Position numbers and translations under genes: made by a program. Below, in pieces: positions 50,240 through 58,092 of a stretch of 64,000 bases of DNA (position 1 is the stretch's first letter; each line of letters opens with the position of its first letter). Source of the stretch: Rhodoplanes serenus (GTDB lineage: Bacteria > Pseudomonadota > Alphaproteobacteria > Rhizobiales > Xanthobacteraceae); contig WNKV01000004.1 in the NCBI GenBank assembly GCA_009720755.1, positions 272,042-336,041 on the forward strand, read 5' to 3'. The notes under the pieces were generated by a model. The model was not told the origin of the DNA, ran no database searches, and was given only the letters and a program-made list of their open reading frames with translations.

Positions 50240-51346
50240 ATGCTTCGTCTCGCCCTCGCCGGGCTCTCGCTCGGTCTTCTGTGCACGTCCGCGCTTGCTC
50301 AACCCGCCGCCGCGCCGCCGGCCGCGGCTCCCGCCGCGGGGACTCCCGCCGCGGGGAGCGCGCCGGCCTCCGCGGCCGCAAAGGCTCCGCTCGTCCTGCG
50401 TGACATGGGCTCGTTCCACATCGGCGGGCGCACCGTCGAGGTGACCGGCAAGCCGATTCGCGAGGTGGTGTTCGCGGCTGGCGGAACCCCGGCCAAGATG
50501 GACCCGAACGGCCCCTATCAGGTCGAGCAGATGTACGTGCAGTACTTTCTGCCGCAGAACCGCAAGGGCAAGGTTCCCCTGCTGATGTGGCACGGCGGCG
50601 GCCTCACCGGCGTCACCTGGGAGACCACGCCCGACGGCCGCGACGGCTGGCTCAACATGTTCGTGCGCAAGGGCTGGGACGTCTACAATTCCGACGCGGT
50701 CGAGCGCGGCCGCTCCGGCTTCCCGAGCCCGGATATCTGGCCGAGCTCGCCGATCTTCCTCACCAAGGGCAACCCGTTCGAGCGCTTCCGCATCGGCGCC
50801 GGGCCGGGCTCGTGGAGTCCCGATCCGGCCAAGCTGAAGGTGCTGCCCGGCAGCCAGTTTCCGGTCGAGGCCTATGACAGCTTCGTCAAGCAGGGCGTGC
50901 CGCGCTGGCTCGACAGCGACACGCCGATCGTCGCCGCCTACACCGAGCTGGTCCAGAAGGTGTGCCCCTGCGTGATCCTGTTTCACAGCCAGGCCGGCGG
51001 CTTCGCGTTCCGCATCGCCCAGGCGCACCCCGCCAAGGTGAAGGCGCTGGTGGCGATCGAGCCGGCGGTGCCGGGCGATCCCGCCAAGGCGGCGGCCCTC
51101 AAGGACATCCCGATCCTGATGGTGTTCGGCGACTATATCGAGCAGGACTCGCGCTGGCCGGCCATGCGGGGCAAGGACGTCGCCTTCGGCGACGCCGTCA
51201 AGGCGGCGGGCGGCAGCGTCGACGTCGTCGACCTGCCGGCGGTCGGCCTCAAGGGCAACTCGCACATGCTGATGATGGACAAGAACAACGGCCAGATCGC
51301 CGATCTCGTCCACGACTGGCTGGTGAAGAAGGGCCTGGTCGACTGA
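50240..51346 (+). CDS. Exported alpha/beta hydrolase (esterase-like)
   Basis: Protein of 368 aa. Signal peptide MLRLALAGLSLGLLCTSALA, then an Ala/Pro-rich linker (about 21-48). Hydrolase core: oxyanion strand VPLLMWHGGGLTGVTWE, nucleophile S250 in FHSQAGGFAFRIAQ and late His in LKGNSHMLMMD. This matches alpha/beta esterases of the tannase-unrelated 'GHSQ' kind; the substrate is unknown. A GGGAG ribosome site precedes ATG 50240. It is the last chromosomal gene before the integrated element. Confidence 0.82.
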   Translation: MLRLALAGLSLGLLCTSALAQPAAAPPAAAPAAGTPAAGSAPASAAAKAPLVLRDMGSFHIGGRTVEVTGKPIREVVFAAGGTPAKMDPNGPYQVEQMYVQYFLPQNRKGKVPLLMWHGGGLTGVTWETTPDGRDGWLNMFVRKGWDVYNSDAVERGRSGFPSPDIWPSSPIFLTKGNPFERFRIGAGPGSWSPDPAKLKVLPGSQFPVEAYDSFVKQGVPRWLDSDTPIVAAYTELVQKVCPCVILFHSQAGGFAFRIAQAHPAKVKALVAIEPAVPGDPAKAAALKDIPILMVFGDYIEQDSRWPAMRGKDVAFGDAVKAAGGSVDVVDLPAVGLKGNSHMLMMDKNNGQIADLVHDWLVKKGLVD

Positions 51347-51464
51347 GGTTCGCGATCGTCGCGGCGGCTCGTTCCCGGTGCGGAGAGCCGCCGCGGCTCG
51401 ACGCCCGCGGGGTCTCGCCAGGGCGGTGCGAGACCCACCGCAGCCCGGCTAAGCTCTTCTCGTC

Positions 51465-51522
51465 GTTCGCTGATTTGGAGCGGGCGATGGGAATCGAACC
51501 CACGACATACAGCTTGGGAAGC
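51465..51522. repeat. attL: 58-bp direct repeat with tRNA-Gly 3' remnant
   Basis: Identical over 58 bases to 62740-62797. It contains the tRNA 3' end (TGG complement of CCA at 51477-51479), T arm and half the anticodon arm on the minus strand, then diverges (GCCCACATAACC). It is not a functional tRNA gene. Confidence 0.93.
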
Positions 51523-51666
51523 CCACATAACCATCTGATTTAGCGGCCTGAAGTTCCTCGACCAAGGGATTCGGTCGTGGGTTCTTCAAGGAGACCGAAC
51601 GGCGGCTGCGGGGACCGGAAAGTAGTCCGGGACCCGCAGTCCGAAACGGAGCCGGCCCCGTTCTGG

Positions 51667-51825
51667 ATGGTCTATTGGGGCCGAACCTGGCTCGCAACCA
51701 TCCGAGAGCGAAGCGACGGCTTTTATGCCGAGCGACCGGACGGGGCCTGCACCGGACCCTATTCTTCAATTCGGACTGCCGTTGCGGCGATCGGCCCCGT
51801 GGCGCGCCCGGACCGAGGCGGCTGA
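51667..51825 (+). CDS. Small hypothetical protein of the element
   Basis: From ATG 51667 about 52 aa (or 82 aa from GTG 51577): MVYWGRTWLATIRERSDGFYAERPDGACTG PYSSIRTAVAAIG. The aromatic, turn-rich pattern W..TW.A.I...DGFYAERPDG..TGPY looks like a compact beta domain. It ends 2 bases before the next start, which suggests co-translation with the HTH protein. I cannot name a family. Confidence 0.5.
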   Translation: MVYWGRTWLATIRERSDGFYAERPDGACTGPYSSIRTAVAAIGPVARPDRGG

Positions 51826-51827
51826 CC

Positions 51828-52559
51828 GTGGGCGGGGTTGCCATCCTGCCGCGCGATCGGCTCGCCTGGATCAGGCAGATGGCCGAGGACCGGGAACTGT
51901 CGCACGTGGCATTCCGCGTGGCGGTCCTGATCGGCGGGTACTTCAACAGCAAGACAGGAAAGACGCACGTCGGCCTGCAGCGGGTCGCCGATGATCTCGG
52001 GATCGGAAGAGCCACGGTCGCGCGCGCGCTGGACGAGCTGTCGGACAGACCGGAGAGGCCGCGCCGGCGGGCTGGCCGCGGCCATCTCAGGATCACCTCG
52101 GGCGGCGGAAGGCACCTCGCCAACGAGTACCAGATGATTCTCAAAACGGTCTCACAGGTGAGACCGTTTTGCGAACCGGAAACAGTCTCAAATCGGGCCG
52201 GAAACAGTCTCACCCGTGAGACCCCTACTCTTACTTCTCCTTCGGAGAAGAACTCTACGCGCGCGCCCACGCGCGCGAGGGGCCCACGCACTGCCGAGCA
52301 CGACGCTCCGCCCAAGGTGGGCGACCGGGAGGGTGCGGTCGGGATCGAGATCAAGCCGGGGACACCTGAGTTCGCGGCATTGCTCCTGCACTTCGAAGCG
52401 ACCGGGCAAGGCGGGAAGGCGTCGCTCATGCGCGCTGCCGAGCTGCAGCGCCGGTCCTACTTCGCCCGATCGGAGTGGGTTGCCGCCGCTCTGCCCCGCC
52501 CACCGCTCCGCGTCGTCGCTTCGGCCACCGGCCCCCCGGGAGGGGGGTCAAAAGTCTGA
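51828..52559 (+). CDS. Helix-turn-helix replication-type protein with internal iterons
   Basis: About 243 aa from GTG 51828. The N-terminal domain (LPRDRLAWIRQMAEDRELSHVAFRVAVLIGGYFNSKTGKTHVGLQRVADDLGIGRATVARALDELSD) is a winged-helix of the HTH_36 kind common in plasmid and phage replication proteins, with a basic wing (RPRRRAGRGHLRI). A low-complexity middle is encoded by repeated GTCTCAC/GTGAGAC DNA motifs (52143-52222). The C-terminal part (IKPGTPEFAALLLHFEATGQGGKASLMRAAELQRRSYFARSEW) may bind a partner. A replication-initiator role is inferred from domain and iterons. Confidence 0.7.
   Translation: MGGVAILPRDRLAWIRQMAEDRELSHVAFRVAVLIGGYFNSKTGKTHVGLQRVADDLGIGRATVARALDELSDRPERPRRRAGRGHLRITSGGGRHLANEYQMILKTVSQVRPFCEPETVSNRAGNSLTRETPTLTSPSEKNSTRAPTRARGPRTAEHDAPPKVGDREGAVGIEIKPGTPEFAALLLHFEATGQGGKASLMRAAELQRRSYFARSEWVAAALPRPPLRVVASATGPPGGGSKV
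52143..52222. repeat. Iteron-like repeats and palindromes inside the HTH gene
   Basis: AAAACGGTCTCAC (52143-52155) pairs with GTGAGACCGTTTT (52158-52170) over a two-base loop. CCGGAAACAGTCTCA occurs at 52176-52190 and again at 52198-52212, exactly 22 bases apart, and the second is followed by a GTCTCAC-CC-GTGAGAC dyad (52207-52222). Five GTCTCA/TGAGAC units lie in 80 bases, an arrangement like phage or plasmid origins placed inside their initiator gene. Confidence 0.7.
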
Positions 52560-52668
52560 GCCGCCCGGCCCCGGACCGGTTGGGTAGTCACGCGCGAAAT
52601 TGCGCGGAATTCCGGAGTTTTTTTCTCTCGACGGAAACGGAAGTACCTGCGGCACAAGGACTTTGAGC

Positions 52669-53007
52669 ATGATCAACGAACGAAAGGCCGAACTGCCGAA
52701 GCCGCGGCGCGTGCCGCCCTATGTGTCGCGGCGGACCGCGGCAGCGCTGCTCGATCTCTCGACCTCGGGGTTCAACTCCTGGGTCCGGAACGGAACGCTG
52801 CCGCCGCCGATGCCGGGCACGCCGGCGCACGAGAGCCGGTGGAGCTGGGGCCAGATCGAACGCTGGCTCGCCGGCGACCGGACGACGGTCCGCGGCGACC
52901 TGTTCACGCCGGCCGCGACGACACAGCCAGGCAAGCGTCGAGGACCGCCGCGCGGCACCGGCGGCCGACCCCACGCCAGCAACACCCACCAGGAGGACTG
53001 TCCATGA
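52669..53007 (+). CDS. AlpA-like helix-turn-helix protein
   Basis: Protein of 112 aa: PPYVSRRTAAALLDLSTSGFNSWVRNGTLPPPMPGTPAHESRWSWGQIERWLAG is an AlpA/excisionase-type HTH (HTH_17). The tail is basic (GKRRGPPRGTGGRP). Such proteins act as directionality factors or transcriptional activators of integrated elements. ATG 52669 starts the domain. It overlaps the next gene as ATGA at 53004-53007. Confidence 0.75.
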   Translation: MINERKAELPKPRRVPPYVSRRTAAALLDLSTSGFNSWVRNGTLPPPMPGTPAHESRWSWGQIERWLAGDRTTVRGDLFTPAATTQPGKRRGPPRGTGGRPHASNTHQEDCP

Positions 53008-53303
53008 CCACGCAATCCGACCGCTCGACGGTGATGCGCGAGCTGAACGAGTTCTGGCACACGCTCGCGAGCCGGATGATCCGAGACGCGCTCTCGAACG
53101 GCGTCGAGCCGGAGCTGATCAGCGAATCGATGCTCACCGTCGCGATCGGCCACGAGCTGAGCCTGAAGGGCTTCCGCGAGCTCGCCAACGACCTCGGCGC
53201 CATCGCGGGCAACTTCGCGCGCCAGGCCGAGAAGGTCGAGAAAATCGCGGCCGCTGCCGGTGTCTCACCCACACCGTCCACAACGCAGCCCCGGAGGCAT
53301 TGA
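53004..53303 (+). CDS. Hypothetical protein upstream of capsid genes
   Basis: Protein of 99 aa, mainly helical: SDRSTVMRELNEFWHTLASRMIRDALSNGVEPELISESMLTVAIGHELSLKGFRELANDLGAIAGNFARQAEKVEKIAAAAG. AGGAGG lies eight bases before ATG 53004. No family recognised; position between the AlpA-like gene and the prohead protease would suit a small terminase or scaffold-like protein, but no motif supports either. Confidence 0.6.
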   Translation: MTTQSDRSTVMRELNEFWHTLASRMIRDALSNGVEPELISESMLTVAIGHELSLKGFRELANDLGAIAGNFARQAEKVEKIAAAAGVSPTPSTTQPRRH

Positions 53304-53304
53304 C

Positions 53305-53475
53305 ATGGCGCGTGAACCGGAGTCTCCTCGCAACCGCGTCGTGATCGCAGATCGGCACCACCGCGGATGCGGGGTCGCCGGTGACACGGGCACCTTCGGC
53401 ACCGCGGATGCGGGTCGCAGGCGGAACCAGAACCGGGCCTTCGGGCCTGAGCCGCTTTGCGCGCCGAGGTGTTGA
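53305..53475 (+). CDS. Possible 56-aa hypothetical protein
   Basis: ATG 53305, one base after the previous stop, with CGGAGG eight bases upstream (CCCCGGAGGCATTGACATG). The product is short, polar and Arg/Gly-rich. Translation is suggested only by the ribosome site and packing between neighbours; it could be spacer. Confidence 0.35.
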   Translation: MAREPESPRNRVVIADRHHRGCGVAGDTGTFGTADAGRRRNQNRAFGPEPLCAPRC

Positions 53476-53477
53476 CG

Positions 53478-54188
53478 ATGCTCCTCAAGAACCACTCCGA
53501 CGTTTCCGCGACGCGGGTGTCTCCGCTGGCCGAGTTCAAGTTGGCCCAGGGCGACGCCGGCGTGTTCACCGGGCACGCGAGCGTGTTCGGCAACGTGGAC
53601 AGCTACGGCGACGTGGTCGAGCGAGGGGCGTTCGCCGACACCCTCGTCCAGCACCGGAGCGAGGGCGCCATGCCGCCGCTCCTGTGGAGCCACGATCCGC
53701 GCGAGCCGATCGGCCGCATCCTCGATCTGCGCGAGGACGCGGTGGGCCTGTTCCTCCGGGCGCAGCTTAATCTCGACAGCGAGCGCGGGCGCGAGGCGCA
53801 CGCTCATGTCAGGGCGGGCGACGTGGGAGGGCTCTCGATCGGCTTCCGGGTGAACCCCGGCGGCCGGATCAAGAATCCGGACGGCACCACCTCGCTCCGT
53901 TCGATCCAGTTGGACGAGATTTCGGTCGTGGCGCTCCCGGCGAACCGCCGGGCGCGCATCGCCGCGGCCAAGTCACTCGGCTCGATGGCCGAGCTTGAAC
54001 GTGGCCTCCGGGGCGAAGTGCCGCTCGCGCTCCCGCGCGGTGCGGCGGCGAAGATCGCGGCGGCCGGCTGGCCGGCGCTCGTCGGCGGCGGCGAACCCGA
54101 AACCCACCTCCTCGACCTCGACCAGCTCGCCACGCGCATGGACAGCGCGCTCGGCGACCTCCGCAACCTGAAAGGACTTTTCCGATGA
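53478..54188 (+). CDS. HK97-family prohead (capsid maturation) protease
   Basis: Serine protease of 236 aa (S78 clan). GVFTGHASVFGNVDSYGDVVERGAFADTL is the N-terminal signature, catalytic H72 is in LLWSHDPREPIGRIL and S120 in GGLSIGFRV, followed by LRSIQLDEISVVALPANRRARI. It would trim the delta domain of the capsid protein encoded next. The usual portal gene is not upstream. It overlaps the capsid gene by ATGA (54185-54188). ATG 53478 chosen; GTG 53457 is also in frame. Confidence 0.92.
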   Translation: MLLKNHSDVSATRVSPLAEFKLAQGDAGVFTGHASVFGNVDSYGDVVERGAFADTLVQHRSEGAMPPLLWSHDPREPIGRILDLREDAVGLFLRAQLNLDSERGREAHAHVRAGDVGGLSIGFRVNPGGRIKNPDGTTSLRSIQLDEISVVALPANRRARIAAAKSLGSMAELERGLRGEVPLALPRGAAAKIAAAGWPALVGGGEPETHLLDLDQLATRMDSALGDLRNLKGLFR

Positions 54189-55474
54189 ACCGTAATCTGC
54201 TGATCGCGACGCTCGGCGTCGCATGCCTCGTCGTCGTTTGCCTCGTGCTGTTCGGCGTCCCGGTGTTCACTGCCGGCGATGCGGTGAGCATGGCCGACAT
54301 CCATTGGACGTTCGCCGAGGGCGGGGCCGCCGTGACGGCCGCCGACATCCTGAAGAAGTTCGAGACCAACCATTCGGAGGTGACGGACGCGCTCAAGCGC
54401 GCGGGGATGAAGCACGACGAGATTGCCGCGCGACTCACCGAGCTCGAGCAGAAGGCGGCCCGGCGCGGGAGCGCCGGAGCGGAGGTGCCCGAGACCTGGG
54501 GTCATCAGGTCGCCCGCCAGCTCGCGGGGCAGGGTCAGGCCCGCATCAACTCGAACTTCAAGGGCCGCGCGCGGTTCGAGGTGAAGACCGTCGCGACGCT
54601 CACGAGCGCCAACGGCGGCGCGGCCGGCGACGCTGGGGCGCTCGTCACTCCCGATCGGCAAAGCAGCGTGATCGAGCTGCCGCGCCGGAAGCTCAAGATG
54701 CGCGACGTGTTCGCGCCCGGGCAGACCACCTCGAACCTGATCGAGTGGCCGCGGCACAACGCTCGGAGCAACAACGCGGCCACGGTCGCCGAAGGCGCGC
54801 TCAAGCCGCAATCCGACATGACCTTCGAAATGGGATCGTGGCCGGTGCGCACCATCGCGCATTGGGTCCTCGCGTCCCGCCAAATGCTGGACGACGCGCC
54901 GCAGCTCCAGTCGCTGATCGACTCCGATCTGCGCTACGGCCTGGACGACGTGGAGGACGGGCAGCTCCTCAACGGCGGCGGCACCGGAACCGACCTCTCC
55001 GGCGTCTACACCAACGCGACGGCGTTCTCTCCGCCGATCCAGTTCACGGCGGCCGGGAACCTGACGAAGATCGACGTTCTGCTGCTCGCCATCGCGCAGC
55101 TCCAGGCGCTCAAGCACGAGCCGGACTTCATCGCGATCAACCCGCTCGACTGGGCGGATATCCAGGCGATCAAGACCGACGACGGCGCCTATCTCGGGCA
55201 GGGGCCGTTCTCGGCTCAGGCTGCCGTGCTGTGGCGGCTGCCGGTGGTCGAGACCACCAGTATGACGCTGGATCGGTTCCTCGTCGGCTCCGGCAAGCGG
55301 GGTGCGCAGATCTTCGACCGGCAGGAATCGACGGTGGAGATCAGCACCGAGGACAGCGACAATTTCCGCAAGAACCTCGTCACCGTCCTCGCCGAGAAGC
55401 GCTTGGCGTTCGTCATCAAGCGGAACGACGCCTTCGTGAAGGGCGCGTTCACCGACGCACTCGCCGCGGCATGA
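54185..55474 (+). CDS. HK97-fold major capsid protein with an N-terminal hydrophobic segment
   Basis: Protein of 429 aa. From about residue 100 it is a standard HK97 phage capsid: FEVKTVATLTSANGGAAGDAGALVTPDRQSSVIELPRRKLKMRDVFAPGQTTSNLIEWPRH ... VEDGQLLNGGGTGTDLSGVYTNA ... SAQAAVLWRLPVVETTSM ... LVTVLAEKRLAFVIKRNDAFVKG. Residues 36-95 form the helical delta domain. Unusual is residues 5-30 (LLIATLGVACLVVVCLVLFGVPVF), a strong membrane or signal segment in frame. ATG 54185 has AAGGA at 8-9 bases; an internal ATG 54290 would omit the segment. Confidence 0.92.
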   Translation: MNRNLLIATLGVACLVVVCLVLFGVPVFTAGDAVSMADIHWTFAEGGAAVTAADILKKFETNHSEVTDALKRAGMKHDEIAARLTELEQKAARRGSAGAEVPETWGHQVARQLAGQGQARINSNFKGRARFEVKTVATLTSANGGAAGDAGALVTPDRQSSVIELPRRKLKMRDVFAPGQTTSNLIEWPRHNARSNNAATVAEGALKPQSDMTFEMGSWPVRTIAHWVLASRQMLDDAPQLQSLIDSDLRYGLDDVEDGQLLNGGGTGTDLSGVYTNATAFSPPIQFTAAGNLTKIDVLLLAIAQLQALKHEPDFIAINPLDWADIQAIKTDDGAYLGQGPFSAQAAVLWRLPVVETTSMTLDRFLVGSGKRGAQIFDRQESTVEISTEDSDNFRKNLVTVLAEKRLAFVIKRNDAFVKGAFTDALAAA

Positions 55475-55477
55475 TCT

Positions 55478-55573
55478 GAGAATTGTTCCTGCTCGGAACA
55501 TTTCTCGGCTCGGGCCTCAAGCTCGGTGCGTCGTGGTTCAGGATCGGAAACTGCCTCACTTGAGGCATTTTCC
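55478..55573. repeat. Two hairpins after the capsid gene
   Basis: GAGAATTGTTCC (55478-55489) pairs with GGAACATTTCTC (55495-55506), one mismatch. GGAAACTGCCTCA (55546-55558) pairs with TGAGGCATTTTCC (55561-55573), one mismatch; the latter resembles the GGAAACAGTCTCA iteron at 52178. They may separate the capsid transcript from the next genes or be protein sites. Confidence 0.6.
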
Positions 55574-55607
55574 TCCAGGGACATGGCGCCGCAGACGGAT
55601 ATCGGTC

Positions 55608-56111
55608 ATGAGACGAAACAGAGGGCGACCCCGCAAGCCCGGTGCCACCGTCGTTGCGCGCGACGTGATGGGCAACCCCGTCGGCGAGCCGATCCGGCTC
55701 GGCCGCCGGCGGCATACCCTCGCGGCCGTGATGGCCCGCTGTGCCGATCCCCGCCGGCCCCACATGGTGTCGGTGCATCGGCCCGGCGAGCCGGTCGCGC
55801 CGGAGGATCACACCGTTGTGCTGCGCGCAGCGTGGGCGACCAGGCTGGTCCGGCCCGACGAGATCGTCCTGATCACCTATATCCCCCTCGGGGGCGGCGC
55901 GGGCGGGCAAAACACCGCCAAGCAGATCGGCTCGGCTGTGGCGATGCTGGCGCTCGCCGTCGCGGCGCCCTATGTCGCTACGGGGTTGCTCGCCAGTGCG
56001 TCATCGGCCACTGGAGTCATGCTGAGCTACAACGCTTTCACGGCCGCCCATTTTGGCATCTCGGCCGGTCTCGTAGTCGGCCCCACGTTCACCAGGGAGC
56101 GAACCTCATGA
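55608..56111 (+). CDS. Truncated phage tail-tip (TipJ-like) N-terminal fragment
   Basis: Product of 167 aa. The middle reads MVSVHRPGEPVAPEDHTVVLRAAWATRLVRPDEIVLITYIPLGGGAGGQNTAKQIGSAVAMLALAVAAPYVA, which resembles the N-terminal part of tail-tip / host-specificity proteins: the ubiquitin-like start, the LP-GGGGG-N turn and a hydrophobic helix. Those proteins run for many hundreds of residues; this one stops shortly after the helix (TGVMLSYNAFTAAHFGIS...). So it is a remnant or a repurposed short form. ATGA overlap with the next gene suggests it is still translated. Confidence 0.55.
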   Translation: MRRNRGRPRKPGATVVARDVMGNPVGEPIRLGRRRHTLAAVMARCADPRRPHMVSVHRPGEPVAPEDHTVVLRAAWATRLVRPDEIVLITYIPLGGGAGGQNTAKQIGSAVAMLALAVAAPYVATGLLASASSATGVMLSYNAFTAAHFGISAGLVVGPTFTRERTS

Positions 56112-56785
56112 GTGCCCTCGTTGGTTTTTTGCAGCGTGATCGCGTCCACCTGGCCGTCGACGGAGCCAACTACACGGCCGATGGCACCATCGGCTCGTTC
56201 GGTGACAAGGCGATGGTGCTCCCCCATCTCGGAATGGCAATCGCCGCGCGTGGGGTGGTCTGGCTCCTTCCAGCACTTGTGAGCGGGATCAGCTTGGCTT
56301 TCGCCTCGTTCGACGAGGCCGCCGGCGAGCTGTCAGACTTCCTTCGCGACCTTATTGAACGGAACCGGAGCGTGATCGACCTGAACCCGAACGGCGCCGC
56401 CTATGAGGTTGCCGCCGCGGGGTGGTCGAGCGCGGATGGACCATCGCTCGTGGTGGTCAAGAGCTATGGGTCTGACGCTTGGAAGACACAGCACGTCGGT
56501 GCCTATCTCGCTCCGTGTGACGGCACGCTGCTCGACGAGCTTGCGACTCGGGGTGCGCATCCTGAGCAGTTGGCCGATGCCGATCCGGTCGCGGCGGCGC
56601 AGACGATCATCCACGAGCAGCGGCGCCGCGCCTGGGTGGGGCCTGCTGGGGAGACACAGGCCATTGGCGGCTTCGTCGCTCTGACGACCTGCGGGCGGGA
56701 CGAGATCACAACGCGCATCGTTAAGCGGTGGCCCCAGGACCGGGTAGGTGAGAGGATCAGGGCCGAGGTCAGGACAGTAGCGTAG
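56108..56785 (+). CDS. Hypothetical phage protein, proteasome-like N-terminus
   Basis: Protein of 225 aa. HLAVDGANYTADGTIGSFGDKAMVLPHLGMAIAARG has the look of an Ntn-hydrolase (20S proteasome beta-type) entry: a strand, DGA.Y, then K and a hydrophobic helix. This start recurs in proteins carried by Rhizobiales prophages near tail genes. The rest (SSADGPSLVVVKSYGSDAWKTQHVGAYLAP, GGFVALTTCGRDEITTRIVKRWPQD) is unassigned. Proteolytic activity is speculative. Start overlaps the upstream stop. Confidence 0.55.
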   Translation: MSALVGFLQRDRVHLAVDGANYTADGTIGSFGDKAMVLPHLGMAIAARGVVWLLPALVSGISLAFASFDEAAGELSDFLRDLIERNRSVIDLNPNGAAYEVAAAGWSSADGPSLVVVKSYGSDAWKTQHVGAYLAPCDGTLLDELATRGAHPEQLADADPVAAAQTIIHEQRRRAWVGPAGETQAIGGFVALTTCGRDEITTRIVKRWPQDRVGERIRAEVRTVA

Positions 56786-57116
56786 GGCGGCCCACATCTC
56801 TGGCTTGCCGACCACGGCCGCCTCCGGTGGCGGTCCTGATCCGGAGCCCAAGAACGGGGCTGGAACCGGCGGGCGCGCCCGCCGTACAAAGGATGACTTC
56901 GCCAACTTGGCGAAGTCAGACGAAGCGGCCCCTCGGTCTGGCCGGGGGCACCGCGCCGAGGCGTTGGCGCTGTTCGATCAGAGGGGTCCATCACGGCGTG
57001 TGTCCGGGCCTGGCTCGCCGCCCCGGCCGGAGATCGAGCGGCCACGTGAATGACCTGGCCGAACTGGCGGCAGTGCTGTGGGTCTTTAGCCTGCCAGCCG
57101 TGACGCAATCATCCGA
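56786..57116. other. Intergenic region with perfect CCAACTTGG palindrome
   Basis: Between convergent genes. TGACTTCGCCAA (56894-56905), C, TTGGCGAAGTCA (56907-56918) is a perfect 12-base-arm palindrome. It is followed by GACGAAGCGGCC, which would encode DEAA as in the ParB-like remnants at 58.6 and 60.4 kb. The 82-codon frame 56805-57053 is low complexity and I do not call it a gene. Confidence 0.55.
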
Positions 57117-57968
57117 TCAGCACCCATCAACAATCCGGCGAAAGTCGCTTTCAGTGATGATGCGCATCTGCGCCCCGTTCCGGATCAACTTCTCGGCCTT
57201 CTGGTGCTTCGAACTTTTTTCTTGGCCCCGTAGCTTTCGCGCGTCCTGATCTCCGACGACGAGTATTGTCGTCTGCTTCGTGACGGTATCGGCCACATCG
57301 CATCCGATCTGTGCCGCGAGGTCCGCGGCCTCCCGTCTGGGGATTTCGAGTGAGCCGGTGAAGACCAGGACCTCTCCGGCAAGCACACCGTCCGGATTGC
57401 CGGCGCGGCTGACTCTCTTAGGTACGGCTCCGGGCAACGGCTTGTTGATGCGGTCGAGCCAATCAGCCGTCGACAGGCCAGTGTCCTGAATCGCCCGGCA
57501 CAGTACCAAGCCTGCGGCGCGAGCATCTTCCGTCGCATCGTGGTGCTTGAACTCGATCCCGAATTCTGCCGCAAGGTTGGCGAGGCCATAGCCGGACCTC
57601 GCGAATTTATCCCAGGCCCGGCGAGCGACTCTGGCGGTATCAATCCACATGCATGTTGGTAGAGGAAATCCAAAGCGCGCCGCCGCGCGACACAGCGCGA
57701 GCCGATCGAAAATCGTGTGATGCGCAACAGGACCGGACAGGTCGCTGTTGATCACCGGGAACGCTTCGCGCAGCGTAGGCGCGCCACGCACGTCGTCAGC
57801 CGTGATCCCGTGTACCGCGGTGTTCATCGGGTCGAAGTGATCTTCTGGATCGACCAAGAAGCCGACTTGCCGAACGACAGTGCCATTCCGAAAATAGACC
57901 ATTCCGACAGCGCAGATGCTCGCGAGATCGGCGTTGGCCGTCTCGACGTCGATAGCGATGAAATCCAT
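57117..57968 (-). CDS. DEDDh 3'-5' exonuclease with C-terminal BRCT domain
   Basis: Protein of 283 aa. The DnaQ-like nuclease (1-165) has D7 and E9 in FIAIDVETA, D88 in AHHTIFDRLAL, and H143 with D148 in FKHHDATEDARAAG, a complete DEDDh set. Residues about 194-283 are a BRCT domain (GVLAGEVLVFTGSLEIPRREAADLAAQIGCDVADTVTKQTTILVVGD). The combination occurs in chromosomal and mobile genes as an epsilon-like or DNA-repair exonuclease. Here it is encoded on the strand opposite to the structural genes, as accessory cargo. Confidence 0.88.
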   Translation of the reverse strand: MDFIAIDVETANADLASICAVGMVYFRNGTVVRQVGFLVDPEDHFDPMNTAVHGITADDVRGAPTLREAFPVINSDLSGPVAHHTIFDRLALCRAAARFGFPLPTCMWIDTARVARRAWDKFARSGYGLANLAAEFGIEFKHHDATEDARAAGLVLCRAIQDTGLSTADWLDRINKPLPGAVPKRVSRAGNPDGVLAGEVLVFTGSLEIPRREAADLAAQIGCDVADTVTKQTTILVVGDQDARKLRGQEKSSKHQKAEKLIRNGAQMRIITESDFRRIVDGC

Positions 57969-58092
57969 TTGGTTACCCCGCTCAAAGCCGCGAGAAATAT
58001 CGGCAGAGTAACAGGCCGTTTCGGAGCAGTCCCGGAACGATGCCAAGGCTGGGGTCGCTGGATGACCCAGCTGCCCTCGATCAGATGCCGTT

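Noticed and set aside
51476..51522. Second tRNA-Gly gene
   Set aside because: Only the 3' half is present; after the anticodon stem the sequence diverges. It is attL.
52143..52222. CRISPR array
   Set aside because: Repeats are short (15 bases), only two are direct copies, spacing is 7 bases, and there are no cas genes.
55599..55607. Programmed frameshift joining capsid and the tail-tip fragment
   Set aside because: A stop and over 130 bases with two hairpins separate them; no slippery sequence.
56805..57053. 82-codon ORF between convergent genes
   Set aside because: Low complexity, TTG start without ribosome site, and overlaps a perfect palindrome.
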